Source: Oxalobacteraceae bacterium
GTDB taxonomy: Bacteria > Pseudomonadota > Gammaproteobacteria > Burkholderiales > Burkholderiaceae_D
Assembly (NCBI GenBank): GCA_021768485.1
Contig: JAIZVZ010000030.1
Span: forward strand, 1-42,979
Direction of reading: 5' to 3'
DNA length: 42,979 nt
The notes under the pieces were generated by a model that was not told the DNA's origin, made no database searches, and saw only the letters and a list, made by a program, of their open reading frames with translations. Both the position numbers and the translations under genes were made by a program. The stretch's first letter is position 1; every line of letters starts with the position of its first letter. Shown in pieces: positions 26,057 to 36,167 of this stretch.

Positions 26057-26223
26057 GAAGTGATCCTTATCAGGTTGTCGCATTCAAAATAGGAAAAGCG
26101 GACGCCGGGTCCGCCGTAGGTAAACTGTAGCACAGCGTCGTAACAGAAGAGGCAAGCGCAGCAAGAAGCCAGCACCACAAAAAGTGAGCACGGCGCGCCG
26201 ACCGCGCCAGCCGGCCCGGCGCC

Positions 26224-26260
26224 GCCTGAGCCGCCATCTGCAACAGACGGCGGCTCAGGC
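26224..26260 (-). terminator. Long near-perfect hairpin after M13 copy 2
   Basis: Arms GCCTGAGCCGCC and GGCGGCTCAGGC pair over 12 bp. After one mismatch, TCTG and CAGA extend the stem with loop CAA. It lies 61 bases past the stop of copy 2 and may end or stabilise its transcript. There is no U tract. Confidence 0.5.
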
Positions 26261-26299
26261 AGCTCAGGCAGCTCAGGCAACGCCGGCAAAGCCGGCAAA
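26253..26299. repeat. 9-bp tandem repeats GCTCAGGCA (x3) and GCCGGCAAA (x2)
   Basis: GCTCAGGCA is repeated at 26253, 26262 and 26271; GCCGGCAAA at 26282 and 26291. The first unit is part of the adjacent hairpin arm. The same 9-mer forms the core of the 13-bp repeat near dinB at 36054-36118. Confidence 0.85.
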
Positions 26300-26320
26300 G
26301 CCAGGCCGAGCAGGCCGTAC

Positions 26321-28390
26321 TTACCAGATGATGACGCGCTGTTCGGGCGCCAGATACATCTGGTCGCCGGCCTTGATGCCAAAGGCGTCATAGAAGGCCG
26401 GCTGATTGCGCAGCGTGCCATTGGTGCGGAACTTGCCCGGCGAATGCGGATCGGACTTGATCAGCTGGATTTGGCGCGCCTCGCGCGTCTTGCTGCGCCA
26501 GACCTGGCTCCAGCCCATGAACAGGCGCTGGTCGCCAGTCAAGCCATTGATGACCGGCGCCGGCTTGCCGTGCAGTGAAATCTTGTAAGCCTTGTAGGCA
26601 ATCGCCAGCCCCGAGTTGTCGGCGATATTTTCGCCGAGCGTCAGGGCGCCATTGAGGTTATAGCCGGGCACCGGCACAAAAGCCGAGTACTGCTCGACCA
26701 GCATCTTGGTCTTGGTCGAGAAATTCTTGCGGTCGGCATCGGTCCACCAGTTGCGCAGATTGCCGCTGCCATCGTACTGGCTGCCGCTGTCGTCGAAGCC
26801 GTGGCTGATTTCATGGCCGATCACGGCGCCGATACCGCCGTAATTGACGGCATCGTCAGCCTTGGCATCGAAAAACGGCGGTTGCAGGATCGCCGCCGGG
26901 AACACGATCTCGTTTTTCGTCGCATTGTAATAGGCATTGACGGTTTGCGGCGTCATGCCCCATTCCTCGCGGTCGATCGGCCCGCCGAGCTTGTTGATCT
27001 GGTAGCTGCGGTTGAACTGCGTGGTGCGCATCAGATTGCCGATCAGGTCGGCGCTATCGAGCGTCAATGCGCTGTAGTCGCGCCATTTGTTCGGATAGCC
27101 GATCTTGGGCGAGAACGTGGCCAGCTTGGCCTGGGCTTCCTTTTTCGTGGCCGGGCTCATCCAGTCGAGGGTATCGATGCTCTGCTTGTAGGCGACCAGG
27201 ATGTTCTTGACCATGGCATCCATGTGGGCCTTGCGTTCAGCCGGGAAATAGCGCTGTACATAATATTTGCCGACCGCTTCACCGAGATGGCCTTCGATGG
27301 CTTCGACCCCGCGTTTCCAGCGCGGACGGATTTCAGTAACCCCCGCCAGCACCGTATCGTAAAACGCAAAATTTTCGTCGACATAGGCTTTCGGCAAGGC
27401 CGATGCATACGTATGCAACACATGCCATTGGAAATACGCCTTCCAGGTCGCCAGCGGCGTGTTTTGCAGCAGCGCGTCAAAGCCGCTCAGATAGCTTGGC
27501 TGGCCGACGATTACGGCATCGATCTTGCCGTTCAGGCCGGCGGCGACAAGATAGGCGTTCCAGTCGTAGCCAGGGGTCAGCGCGGCCAGCTTGGCCACGG
27601 CCAGCTTGTTGTAGCGTTTGACCGGATCGCGGTTTTCGACGCGCGTCCATTGGGCCTTGGCCAGCGCCGTTTCGAGGGCGACGATATTGGCGGCGTCATC
27701 GGCGGCGTGCGGATTGCCGGCCAGCGTCAGCATGGCCGCGATATGCGCCTGATACTTGGCGCGCGTGGCTGCCAGCTTGGCGTCGTCGAGTTTCAGGTAA
27801 TAGTCGCGGTCGGGCAAGCCGAGCCCGCTCTGGCCGATGCCGACCGCATACTTGGTCGACTCGCGCGCATCGGGGTTGACGCCAAAGCCGTACGGCGCAT
27901 CGACGCCAATCAGATTGTAATGGGCGATGAGCGCCGGAATCCCGGCCTTGCTGTCGAGGGCGGCGATCCTGGCAAATTCGGCGGCCAGCGGCGCCAGGCC
28001 CAGTTGCTCGATTTTCGCCTCGTCCATATAACTGAGATAGAAATTGCCGATTTTTTTCGCTTCGGCGCCGGCCAGCTTGCCGCTGGCGGCATCTTCGAAA
28101 ATGGCGCGCAATTGCGGCTGCGTATTTTCGCGCAACTGGTCGAAGGCGCCCCAGCTCGAGCGCTCGGCCGGAATCGCGGTGGTGCTCAGCCATTTACCGC
28201 TGAAATGCTGGAAAAAATCGTCTTGCGCCCGCACGCCCGGTTCGACATATTGGAGGTCGATGCCGGCAGCGGCGGCCACCGGCGCGGTCGGCGCGGCAGC
28301 GGCGGTCTTGACGGGCTTGAGCGGTTCGGCCGCCTGCGCAAAGGCGGCGGCAAGGCACAAGGTCAGGGTACTGAGCAAATATCGGTTCAC
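26321..28390 (-). CDS. M13-family (neprilysin-like, PepO) zinc metallopeptidase, copy 2
   Basis: 689 residues, GTG start 28390 with AAGGA about 8 bases upstream, as in copy 1. The signal peptide is NRYLLSTLTLCLAAAFAQAA. M13 motifs are the same as in copy 1: RAQDDFFQHFSGKWLSTTAI, HEISH (His526, Glu527, His530), GENIADNSGLAIAYKAY and the C-terminal VIIW. The two proteins are nearly collinear and share long identical stretches in the catalytic half, so this is a tandem duplication. They differ most in the N-terminal linker and in the segment after the signal peptide. Specificity may have diverged. Confidence 0.94.
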   Translation of the reverse strand: MNRYLLSTLTLCLAAAFAQAAEPLKPVKTAAAAPTAPVAAAAGIDLQYVEPGVRAQDDFFQHFSGKWLSTTAIPAERSSWGAFDQLRENTQPQLRAIFEDAASGKLAGAEAKKIGNFYLSYMDEAKIEQLGLAPLAAEFARIAALDSKAGIPALIAHYNLIGVDAPYGFGVNPDARESTKYAVGIGQSGLGLPDRDYYLKLDDAKLAATRAKYQAHIAAMLTLAGNPHAADDAANIVALETALAKAQWTRVENRDPVKRYNKLAVAKLAALTPGYDWNAYLVAAGLNGKIDAVIVGQPSYLSGFDALLQNTPLATWKAYFQWHVLHTYASALPKAYVDENFAFYDTVLAGVTEIRPRWKRGVEAIEGHLGEAVGKYYVQRYFPAERKAHMDAMVKNILVAYKQSIDTLDWMSPATKKEAQAKLATFSPKIGYPNKWRDYSALTLDSADLIGNLMRTTQFNRSYQINKLGGPIDREEWGMTPQTVNAYYNATKNEIVFPAAILQPPFFDAKADDAVNYGGIGAVIGHEISHGFDDSGSQYDGSGNLRNWWTDADRKNFSTKTKMLVEQYSAFVPVPGYNLNGALTLGENIADNSGLAIAYKAYKISLHGKPAPVINGLTGDQRLFMGWSQVWRSKTREARQIQLIKSDPHSPGKFRTNGTLRNQPAFYDAFGIKAGDQMYLAPEQRVIIW

Positions 28391-28741
28391 AGATAATCCT
28401 TTGTAGGTTGGGACATGAAAGGCATGGCGGAGCGGCCGATTGCGACTGTAGCATGAGGACCGGCCAGGAAAAACGGCAAAAGCGCCCTTGCTACATAATG
28501 ATACAAAAATACCAATGTTGCGAATAGGAACTATTCAGCTTTTCCTGTTTTAATCGCCGCCAATCTCAATTTCCCCCCCTCTCAATTTCGGCCCGTTTCG
28601 GCAGCGCCGCCGCGCATGGCGGCGGGCCCGGCAAAATAGGTGCCGGCCAGGCGCACGAATAAACCCCGTTCGGGACAGATTGTTGTGTAGAATTTATTCC
28701 ACTTTGCACCTTCACTCTCAGACCTAGAAAGCGCCGCCACC
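28391..28741. other. Divergent intergenic region between M13 copy 2 and the KAS III gene
   Basis: 351 bases. Contains a palindrome GAATAG gaa CTATTC at 28522-28536 in an AT-rich stretch, a good operator candidate. A C7 tract lies near 28573-28579, and GC-rich palindromes near 28600-28635. A TAGAAT near 28688 could be the -10 of the synthase gene. No gene seen. Confidence 0.5.
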
Positions 28742-29863
28742 ATGCATCAAGCCGTCATCAGCGGAACCGGCCTGTACACGCCGCCCCATTCGATCTCCAA
28801 CGAGGAACTGGTTGCCTGTTTCAATGCCTACGTCGCCACATTCAATGCCGCCCATGCGGCCGCCATCGACAGCGGCAGCATCGCCGCCCTGACGCCGTCG
28901 AGCGCGGCCTTCATCGAAAAAGCCTCCGGCATCAAGTCGCGCTTCGTGGTCGACAAGAGCGGGGTGCTCGACGTCGACCGCATGGTGCCGCATATCGCCG
29001 AGCGCAGCGACGAAGAGCCGTCGATCCTGGCCGAAATCGCCGTGGCCGCCGCCCGCCAGGCGCTCGAGCGCGCCGGACGCGGCCCGCAAGACGTCGATAT
29101 GGTGATTGTCGCCTGCAGCAATCTGCAGCGGCCGTATCCGGCCATTGCCATCGAAGTGCAGCAATTGCTGGGCATTGAAGGCTACGGCTACGACATGAAC
29201 GTGGCCTGCTCCTCGGCCACCTTCGGCATTCAAAGCGCGGCGGCGGCGGTGCAAAGCGGGCAGGCGCGCGCAGTCCTCGTGATCAGCCCGGAAATTACCA
29301 GCGGCCAGCTCAACTGGCGCGACCGCGACAGCCATTTCATTTTCGGCGACGCCGCCACCGCCATCCTGGTCGAGCGCGCCGATCTGGCCAGTTCGACGCA
29401 CCGCTTCGCCATCGTCGCCTCGCGCCTGAAGACGCAATTCTCGAACAGCATCCGCAACAACTTCGGCTTTCTGAACCGGGCCGACGAGTCCGGCATCGGC
29501 AAACCCGACAAGTTGTTCCGCCAGCAGGGACGCCGCGTATTCAAGGAAGTCTGCCCGATGGCGGCCGACATGATCCGCAGCACCGTCACCGAAGCCGGCC
29601 TGGAGGTGGCGCAGATGGCGCGCTTCTGGCTGCACCAGGCCAATCTGTCGATGAATCTGCTGATCACGCGCACGCTGCTCGGGCGCGACGCCGAACCGGG
29701 CGAGGCGCCGGTCATCCTCGATACCTATGCCAACACCTCGTCGGCCGGCTCGATCATCGCCTTCCACCAGCATCAGGACGATTTGAAGGCCGGCGAGCAT
29801 GGCGTGATCTGCTCGTTCGGCGCCGGCTATTCGATCGGTTGCGTGATCGTCAAAAAAATCTGA
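28742..29863 (+). CDS. Beta-ketoacyl-ACP synthase III (FabH2-like)
   Basis: 373 residues, longer than housekeeping FabH (about 320). The catalytic triad is complete: Cys156 in NVACSSATFG, His298 in LHQAN, Asn331 in YANTSSAGS. The glycine-rich C-terminal CSFGAGYSIGCVIV is present. The extra length is mostly an N-terminal insertion around residues 20-60. It resembles the Pseudomonas FabH2 group (PA3286), which condenses medium-chain acyl-CoA from beta-oxidation with malonyl-ACP. Its convergent neighbour is a beta-oxidation enzyme (2,4-dienoyl-CoA reductase), which fits such a shunt. The subgroup is from memory and moderately sure; KAS III itself is firm. Confidence 0.9.
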   Translation: MHQAVISGTGLYTPPHSISNEELVACFNAYVATFNAAHAAAIDSGSIAALTPSSAAFIEKASGIKSRFVVDKSGVLDVDRMVPHIAERSDEEPSILAEIAVAAARQALERAGRGPQDVDMVIVACSNLQRPYPAIAIEVQQLLGIEGYGYDMNVACSSATFGIQSAAAAVQSGQARAVLVISPEITSGQLNWRDRDSHFIFGDAATAILVERADLASSTHRFAIVASRLKTQFSNSIRNNFGFLNRADESGIGKPDKLFRQQGRRVFKEVCPMAADMIRSTVTEAGLEVAQMARFWLHQANLSMNLLITRTLLGRDAEPGEAPVILDTYANTSSAGSIIAFHQHQDDLKAGEHGVICSFGAGYSIGCVIVKKI

Positions 29864-29897
29864 CGCGCAAAAACGAGAGGCGGGATTACAGGCAAAA

Positions 29898-32382
<2,485 letters not shown>

Positions 32383-32521
32383 GGTAATGCCGATTCTATG
32401 AATGAAGTTGATGGTTAAAATTGATGACCAATATGGCGCTTGCGCGCCGGCCGCGGAACCCGGCGCGCCCGGCCCGGTGCGGCGGCGGGGCGGCTTTCGC
32501 TTGCGCGATGGCCGCGCGGCG

Positions 32522-32971
32522 TCAGCGCGGATCGATGTTTTCGTATTCGTTGTGACGCAAGTGCAGCGACTTCGAAGCGATAAAAATTTCGCGCATCAAA
32601 AAGCAGAAGCTGCAGATCAGGCACAGCATGCCCAGCACGAACAAGGCCGCAATCACCTTGTCGAGCGGGAGATCGACGGTATCGCCTACAAACAGCAGGA
32701 CGATCACCAGGCAGATCTGCAGCGCGCAGGCGGTACTGAGCGCGATCGCATAATTGATCAGGTGCGAGCGGCCGAACAGCACTGCCAGCTCGGCCAGGCA
32801 ATCGCGATCGGGACCTGTTTGCAGCCGTTTTTCGATGACGCGGGTGCGATCGATGATGCGTCCCAGGCGGTTGGTCAAGACTGTCAGATTGGTACCGACG
32901 CCAGTCAGTAGAAATACCGGCGCAATCGCCAGCTGAATCGTATGGCCTATGTCTCCGAGCTGCAAAATCAT
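32522..32971 (-). CDS. DUF2721 membrane protein
   Basis: 149 residues from ATG 32971, which has AGGAG 8 bases upstream (an ATG 5 codons earlier lacks one). Helix 1 covers IGHTIQLAIAPVFLLTGVGT. The conserved cytoplasmic part is NRLGRIIDRTRVIEKRL, and two more helices follow (AIALSTACALQICLVIVLLF and VIAALFVLGMLCLICSFCF). This is the typical DUF2721 layout, an inner-membrane family of unknown function. It starts 21 bases after the proline iminopeptidase stop, so both are likely in one transcript. Confidence 0.9.
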   Translation of the reverse strand: MILQLGDIGHTIQLAIAPVFLLTGVGTNLTVLTNRLGRIIDRTRVIEKRLQTGPDRDCLAELAVLFGRSHLINYAIALSTACALQICLVIVLLFVGDTVDLPLDKVIAALFVLGMLCLICSFCFLMREIFIASKSLHLRHNEYENIDPR

Positions 32972-32992
32972 GCATCGCTCCTGCATTATGGG

Positions 32993-33958
32993 TCAATCGA
33001 AGTTTTTCTGCCTCTTGAATTGCTCGGTGGCCGCTACCAGCGCCGAGGTAATACCAATCTCCAGCGCCGCATGACCGGCGTCGGCAATCATCCGCAGCTG
33101 CGATCCGGGCCAGGCCTGGTGCAGGCGATAGGCCGACAAGGGCGGACAGATCACATCATAGCGGCCTTGCACGATCACCGCCGGCAAATGGGCGATCTTG
33201 CCGACCTCGCCGACCAGCTGGTCTGGCGTGAGGAAGGCTTTGTGCAGCATGTAATGCGTTTCCAGCCGCCCCAGGCCGATATCGTGCACTTCGGCGGCCG
33301 CGCTGTCAGGCTCGGCCTGCGGCAACAGAAACATGCGCCGCTCCTCGAAACGGCTCCAGGCGCGCGCCGCCGGCAGATAGCTGGCAGGGTCGTCGCATAA
33401 AATCCGCTTGGCGTAGGCCGCCAGCAGGTCGCCGCGCTCGGCCGGCGGAATCGGGGCCACGAATGCCTCGTGCAGCTCAGGATAAAACCAGCGCATGCCA
33501 TTGATGAAAAATTCGATTTCGGCGTCGGTCGCCAGGAAAATCCCGCGCAGAATGAAGCCGAGGCAATGCTGCGGATGGGCCTCGCCGTACGCCAGCGCCA
33601 GCGTCGAACCCCACGAGCCGCCGAACACCAGCCATTGCTCGATGCCGAACATTTGCCGCAATTGCTCGATGTCGGCCACCAGCAGCTGCGTCGTATTGTT
33701 GCGAAATTCGCCGAGCGGCGTCGACTTGCCGGCGCCGCGCTGATCGAACAGGATGATGCGGTAATAGGCCGGATCGAAGAAGCGGCGATGCGCCGGCGAC
33801 AGGCCGCCGCCGGGGCCGCCGTGCAAAAACAATACCGGCACGCCGTCCGGATTGCCGCACTCTTCCCAGTACAGGGTATGGATGGCGTCGACCGCCAGCA
33901 TGCCGTGGCGATGCGGTTCGATCGGAGGAAAAAACGAATAGGTGATCGGGTCGGACAT
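32993..33958 (-). CDS. pip: Proline iminopeptidase
   Basis: 321 residues from ATG 33958 (AAAGGT upstream); the open frame continues 14 codons further without support. Alpha/beta hydrolase fold with the S33 family signature: VPVLFLHGGPGGGLSPAHRR, FDQRGAGKSTP, nucleophile Ser115 in FGGSWGSTLALAYG, then VIVQGRYDVICPP and the catalytic His in DAGHAALE. It removes N-terminal proline from peptides in the cytoplasm. Two M13 endopeptidases nearby could supply peptides, but there is no evidence of co-regulation. Confidence 0.93.
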   Translation of the reverse strand: MSDPITYSFFPPIEPHRHGMLAVDAIHTLYWEECGNPDGVPVLFLHGGPGGGLSPAHRRFFDPAYYRIILFDQRGAGKSTPLGEFRNNTTQLLVADIEQLRQMFGIEQWLVFGGSWGSTLALAYGEAHPQHCLGFILRGIFLATDAEIEFFINGMRWFYPELHEAFVAPIPPAERGDLLAAYAKRILCDDPASYLPAARAWSRFEERRMFLLPQAEPDSAAAEVHDIGLGRLETHYMLHKAFLTPDQLVGEVGKIAHLPAVIVQGRYDVICPPLSAYRLHQAWPGSQLRMIADAGHAALEIGITSALVAATEQFKRQKNFD

Positions 33959-34112
33959 AAATACCTTTTTATCGGCACCGGCGCGACAACGCCGGCGCAC
34001 CTCAATTATCCATCAATTCGCCGGCCGCGCACATGCCGCCGGCGGCCGCTCGCCGGCATGAGGCCGGCTCTGCAACAGGCGGCCGACCGCGTGCCGGCCA
34101 CCCGGGTCAAGC

Positions 34113-35015
34113 TCAGGCGCCGTCGCGCATTTCACCGCCCAGCGCCAGCACCAGGTCGTCGAGCATGCGGCTCAATTCGCCGGTCATCAACATGATATCG
34201 CCATCGAAGCGTTCATCGTCGTTTTTAGTCGATTCTTCGCTTTCCTTGAGCACATCGAGCGGCGCCAGGCGCTTGATCGCCAGCGACTCGGTCAAGACAA
34301 AAGAGATGCGGTCGGCCCAGGTCATGGCCAGGCGCGTGCACTGCTTGCCGGCGGCGATATGGCGGCGCACGTCGTCCGGTTCGATCGAGGCACGCACATA
34401 GCGCACGGTGGCCTTGCTCTCGCCGGTAGCCCGCAGTTCGGTGTCCTGGTCGAGCGTAAAACCGGCCGGCGCTTCTTCGGACGACAGCCAGTGCGTCATC
34501 GCCGCCTGCGGCGAGAGCGCCACCCGCAGGCTCTCGAGCGGCAGCTTGTCGACCGACTTGAGCAACAGCTTGATGACTTCATCAGCCTTGGCCGGACTGG
34601 CGGCATCGACCACCAGCCAGCCGTTGACTGGATCGATCCAGATCCAGGTATTGCGCAAAATGCTGAAAGCGCGCGGCAATAATTCGTCGGCCACGCGTTC
34701 CTTGAGCTCTTTCATTTGCTTGCGCCCCGGCGCAAAACCTTGTTGCTCTTCCAACTCGACGGCACGCGCCTTGGCCACCTGATTGACGACGGTCGATGGC
34801 AAAAGTTTCTTTTCGTTACCGAGCATGATCAGCATTTGTTTGTTGACCGTATGCACCAGCATGCCATTGCCGCGCGGCGAAACCCAGCCGGCGCTCTCAA
34901 GGTCCAGACTGGTGCACGGCACGAAGCGGTGGGCGTCGAGGCCGGCTTCGAGTGTTTCAGGCGTCATTGCCCATGGGGCAGGCAAGCGATATAGCTGTAA
35001 ATTCTTAAACCACAT
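34113..35015 (-). CDS. rdgC: Recombination-associated protein RdgC
   Basis: 300 residues, the standard length. The N terminus [15 protein letters not shown], then [19 protein letters not shown] and [11 protein letters not shown] are diagnostic for RdgC, a ring-forming DNA-binding protein that limits RecA activity. GGAATAA precedes ATG 35015. It lies between proline iminopeptidase and a divergent chemoreceptor-like gene, and is monocistronic by spacing. Confidence 0.96.
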   Translation of the reverse strand: MWFKNLQLYRLPAPWAMTPETLEAGLDAHRFVPCTSLDLESAGWVSPRGNGMLVHTVNKQMLIMLGNEKKLLPSTVVNQVAKARAVELEEQQGFAPGRKQMKELKERVADELLPRAFSILRNTWIWIDPVNGWLVVDAASPAKADEVIKLLLKSVDKLPLESLRVALSPQAAMTHWLSSEEAPAGFTLDQDTELRATGESKATVRYVRASIEPDDVRRHIAAGKQCTRLAMTWADRISFVLTESLAIKRLAPLDVLKESEESTKNDDERFDGDIMLMTGELSRMLDDLVLALGGEMRDGA

Positions 35016-35274
35016 TATGTTATTCCGATTCTCAAGGGGAGCGTCATTTTACACGCTGTTAGACCATTCACGACAGCGATCTCCGGGCCGGCCGATGACG
35101 CCAATTCCGCGCGCACCGGCCTGCCCTCACATGCAGCTAGTTGCTGCATGGAAACGCCTATTTTGCACCACGATGAAGCGCTTTGGGTATTTTGTGCGTC
35201 AAATCGGCTGGTACGTTTCCTGCTTATTCCTATTCTGTAATTCTTTTTTCCCGTTTGACGCACAAGGAGTTTCC
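35016..35274. other. Divergent spacer between rdgC and the chemoreceptor-like gene
   Basis: 259 bases carrying both promoters. The 80 bases before 35275 are AT-rich. An in-frame extension of the downstream gene through rdgC is a chance frame. Confidence 0.45.
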
Positions 35275-35958
35275 ATGAGACAGACCACGACACCCGACAC
35301 CGGTCGGCACGCCAGCCCACGACTGGCCGCCCCTCTTTCTGGAGAAACCTTCGGCGCACTGATCAATCTGTCCGGGCGTCGTCGTTTCACTTCCGAGCGC
35401 GTCGTCCTGTACGCGGTCCTGGCCTCGCTCGATCATGCCAAGGCCATCGACAAGGCCAATGAAGCGCTCGAGCTGTTCCTGGGCGCCCATCTGGCGCTGG
35501 TCGAAGGCAGCGACAATTTGCCTGGCATGTTCGGCAACCTGCTGCCGTCGGCCTATTTCGGCTCCATGCAGGGCGATAAACAGGTGCGCGACTTTGCCGA
35601 ACTGGCACGCCGCACGCTCGACGCCAGCGCAGCCAAATCGGCGCAGGCGCCGGCCCTGCTCGAACAACTGGTGCAAAACGCCACACCGCTGCTGGCAACG
35701 CTCAATCAGCTGACCCAAATCTATGAAGACGAAGCCAAGCGCCACACGCTGACGGCGCAGCGCCACATGACCGACCTGATGGGCGAAATCAAGACCATTT
35801 CCAAGCAAGCCAGACTGGTGGCGGTCAATGCCCATATCGTCGCCGCCCGCGCCGGCGACGGTGGCCGCGATTTTGCCGCTGCCGCCACCGAACTGTCCGA
35901 CATCACGCGGCAGATGGAAGACTGCGTCAAGCAAGCCATCAAGCACACCACGCATTGA
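35275..35958 (+). CDS. Short soluble methyl-accepting-chemotaxis-like protein
   Basis: 227 residues from ATG 35275, preceded by AAGGAG at 35263-35268. There is no signal peptide or membrane helix. Residues about 1-150 are helical with a hydrophobic stretch (NEALELFLGAHLALVEG) and no known sensor domain. The C-terminal part has MGEIKTISKQARLVAVNAHI, then VAARAGDGGRDFAAAATELS, a degenerate form of the signalling hairpin tip of chemoreceptors (consensus ...LLALNAAIEAARAGE.GRGFAVVA...). It is far shorter than a full receptor, with only about 50 residues of hairpin. It may contact CheA/CheW-like proteins or act as a cytoplasmic adaptor. Confidence 0.78.
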   Translation: MRQTTTPDTGRHASPRLAAPLSGETFGALINLSGRRRFTSERVVLYAVLASLDHAKAIDKANEALELFLGAHLALVEGSDNLPGMFGNLLPSAYFGSMQGDKQVRDFAELARRTLDASAAKSAQAPALLEQLVQNATPLLATLNQLTQIYEDEAKRHTLTAQRHMTDLMGEIKTISKQARLVAVNAHIVAARAGDGGRDFAAAATELSDITRQMEDCVKQAIKHTTH

Positions 35959-35995
35959 AAAGCCCGCACCTCCATGGGCCGGGCCGCACAGCGCC

Positions 35996-36014
35996 CGGCC
36001 GGCTTTGCCGGCCG
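35996..36014 (+). terminator. GC-rich hairpin after the chemoreceptor-like gene
   Basis: CGGCCGGC, loop TTT, GCCGGCCG: a perfect 8-bp stem 37 bases after the stop codon, with no U tract. Confidence 0.5.
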
Positions 36015-36053
36015 CTGCCGCCGCCGTCCGACGGCCCATCCGATCGCGCCTCC

Positions 36054-36118
36054 GATCTGCCTGAGCGATCTGCCTGAGCGATCTGCCTGAGCGATCTGCC
36101 TGAGCGATCTGCCTGAGC
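36054..36118. repeat. Five perfect 13-bp tandem repeats in the dinB 3' flank
   Basis: GATCTGCCTGAGC is repeated five times without a mismatch, followed by decaying copies to about 36140. It lies between the convergent chemoreceptor-like gene and dinB. Each unit holds one GATC. On the minus strand the core reads GCTCAGGCA, the same 9-mer as in the repeat after the M13 copy 2 gene. Confidence 0.95.
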
Positions 36119-36167
36119 AATCCGCACGCGCAATCCACATGCGCGGCGACCGGCACCACCCCGCCTC

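Larger units (their letters stand above)
26057..26320. other. Spacer between the two M13 genes
   Basis: 264 bases. The part nearest copy 1 is AT-richer and holds the ribosome site of copy 1 and probably a promoter. The rest holds a long hairpin and 9-bp tandem repeats listed separately. Confidence 0.5.

Noticed and set aside
26053-26421. A Pro/Leu-rich frame in the spacer between M13 genes
   Set aside because: The PALPELPELPEPP-like stretch is only the 9-bp repeat read in frame; it overlaps both M13 genes and has no start signal.
26801-28396. A 531-codon plus-strand open frame over M13 copy 2
   Set aside because: Antisense to an intact M13 gene; similar composition to the other antisense shadow over copy 1 only because the sense genes are paralogues.
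36054-36118. CRISPR or coding repeat at the 13-bp array
   Set aside because: No spacers, and the 13-bp period is not a multiple of three, so a reading frame would not repeat.
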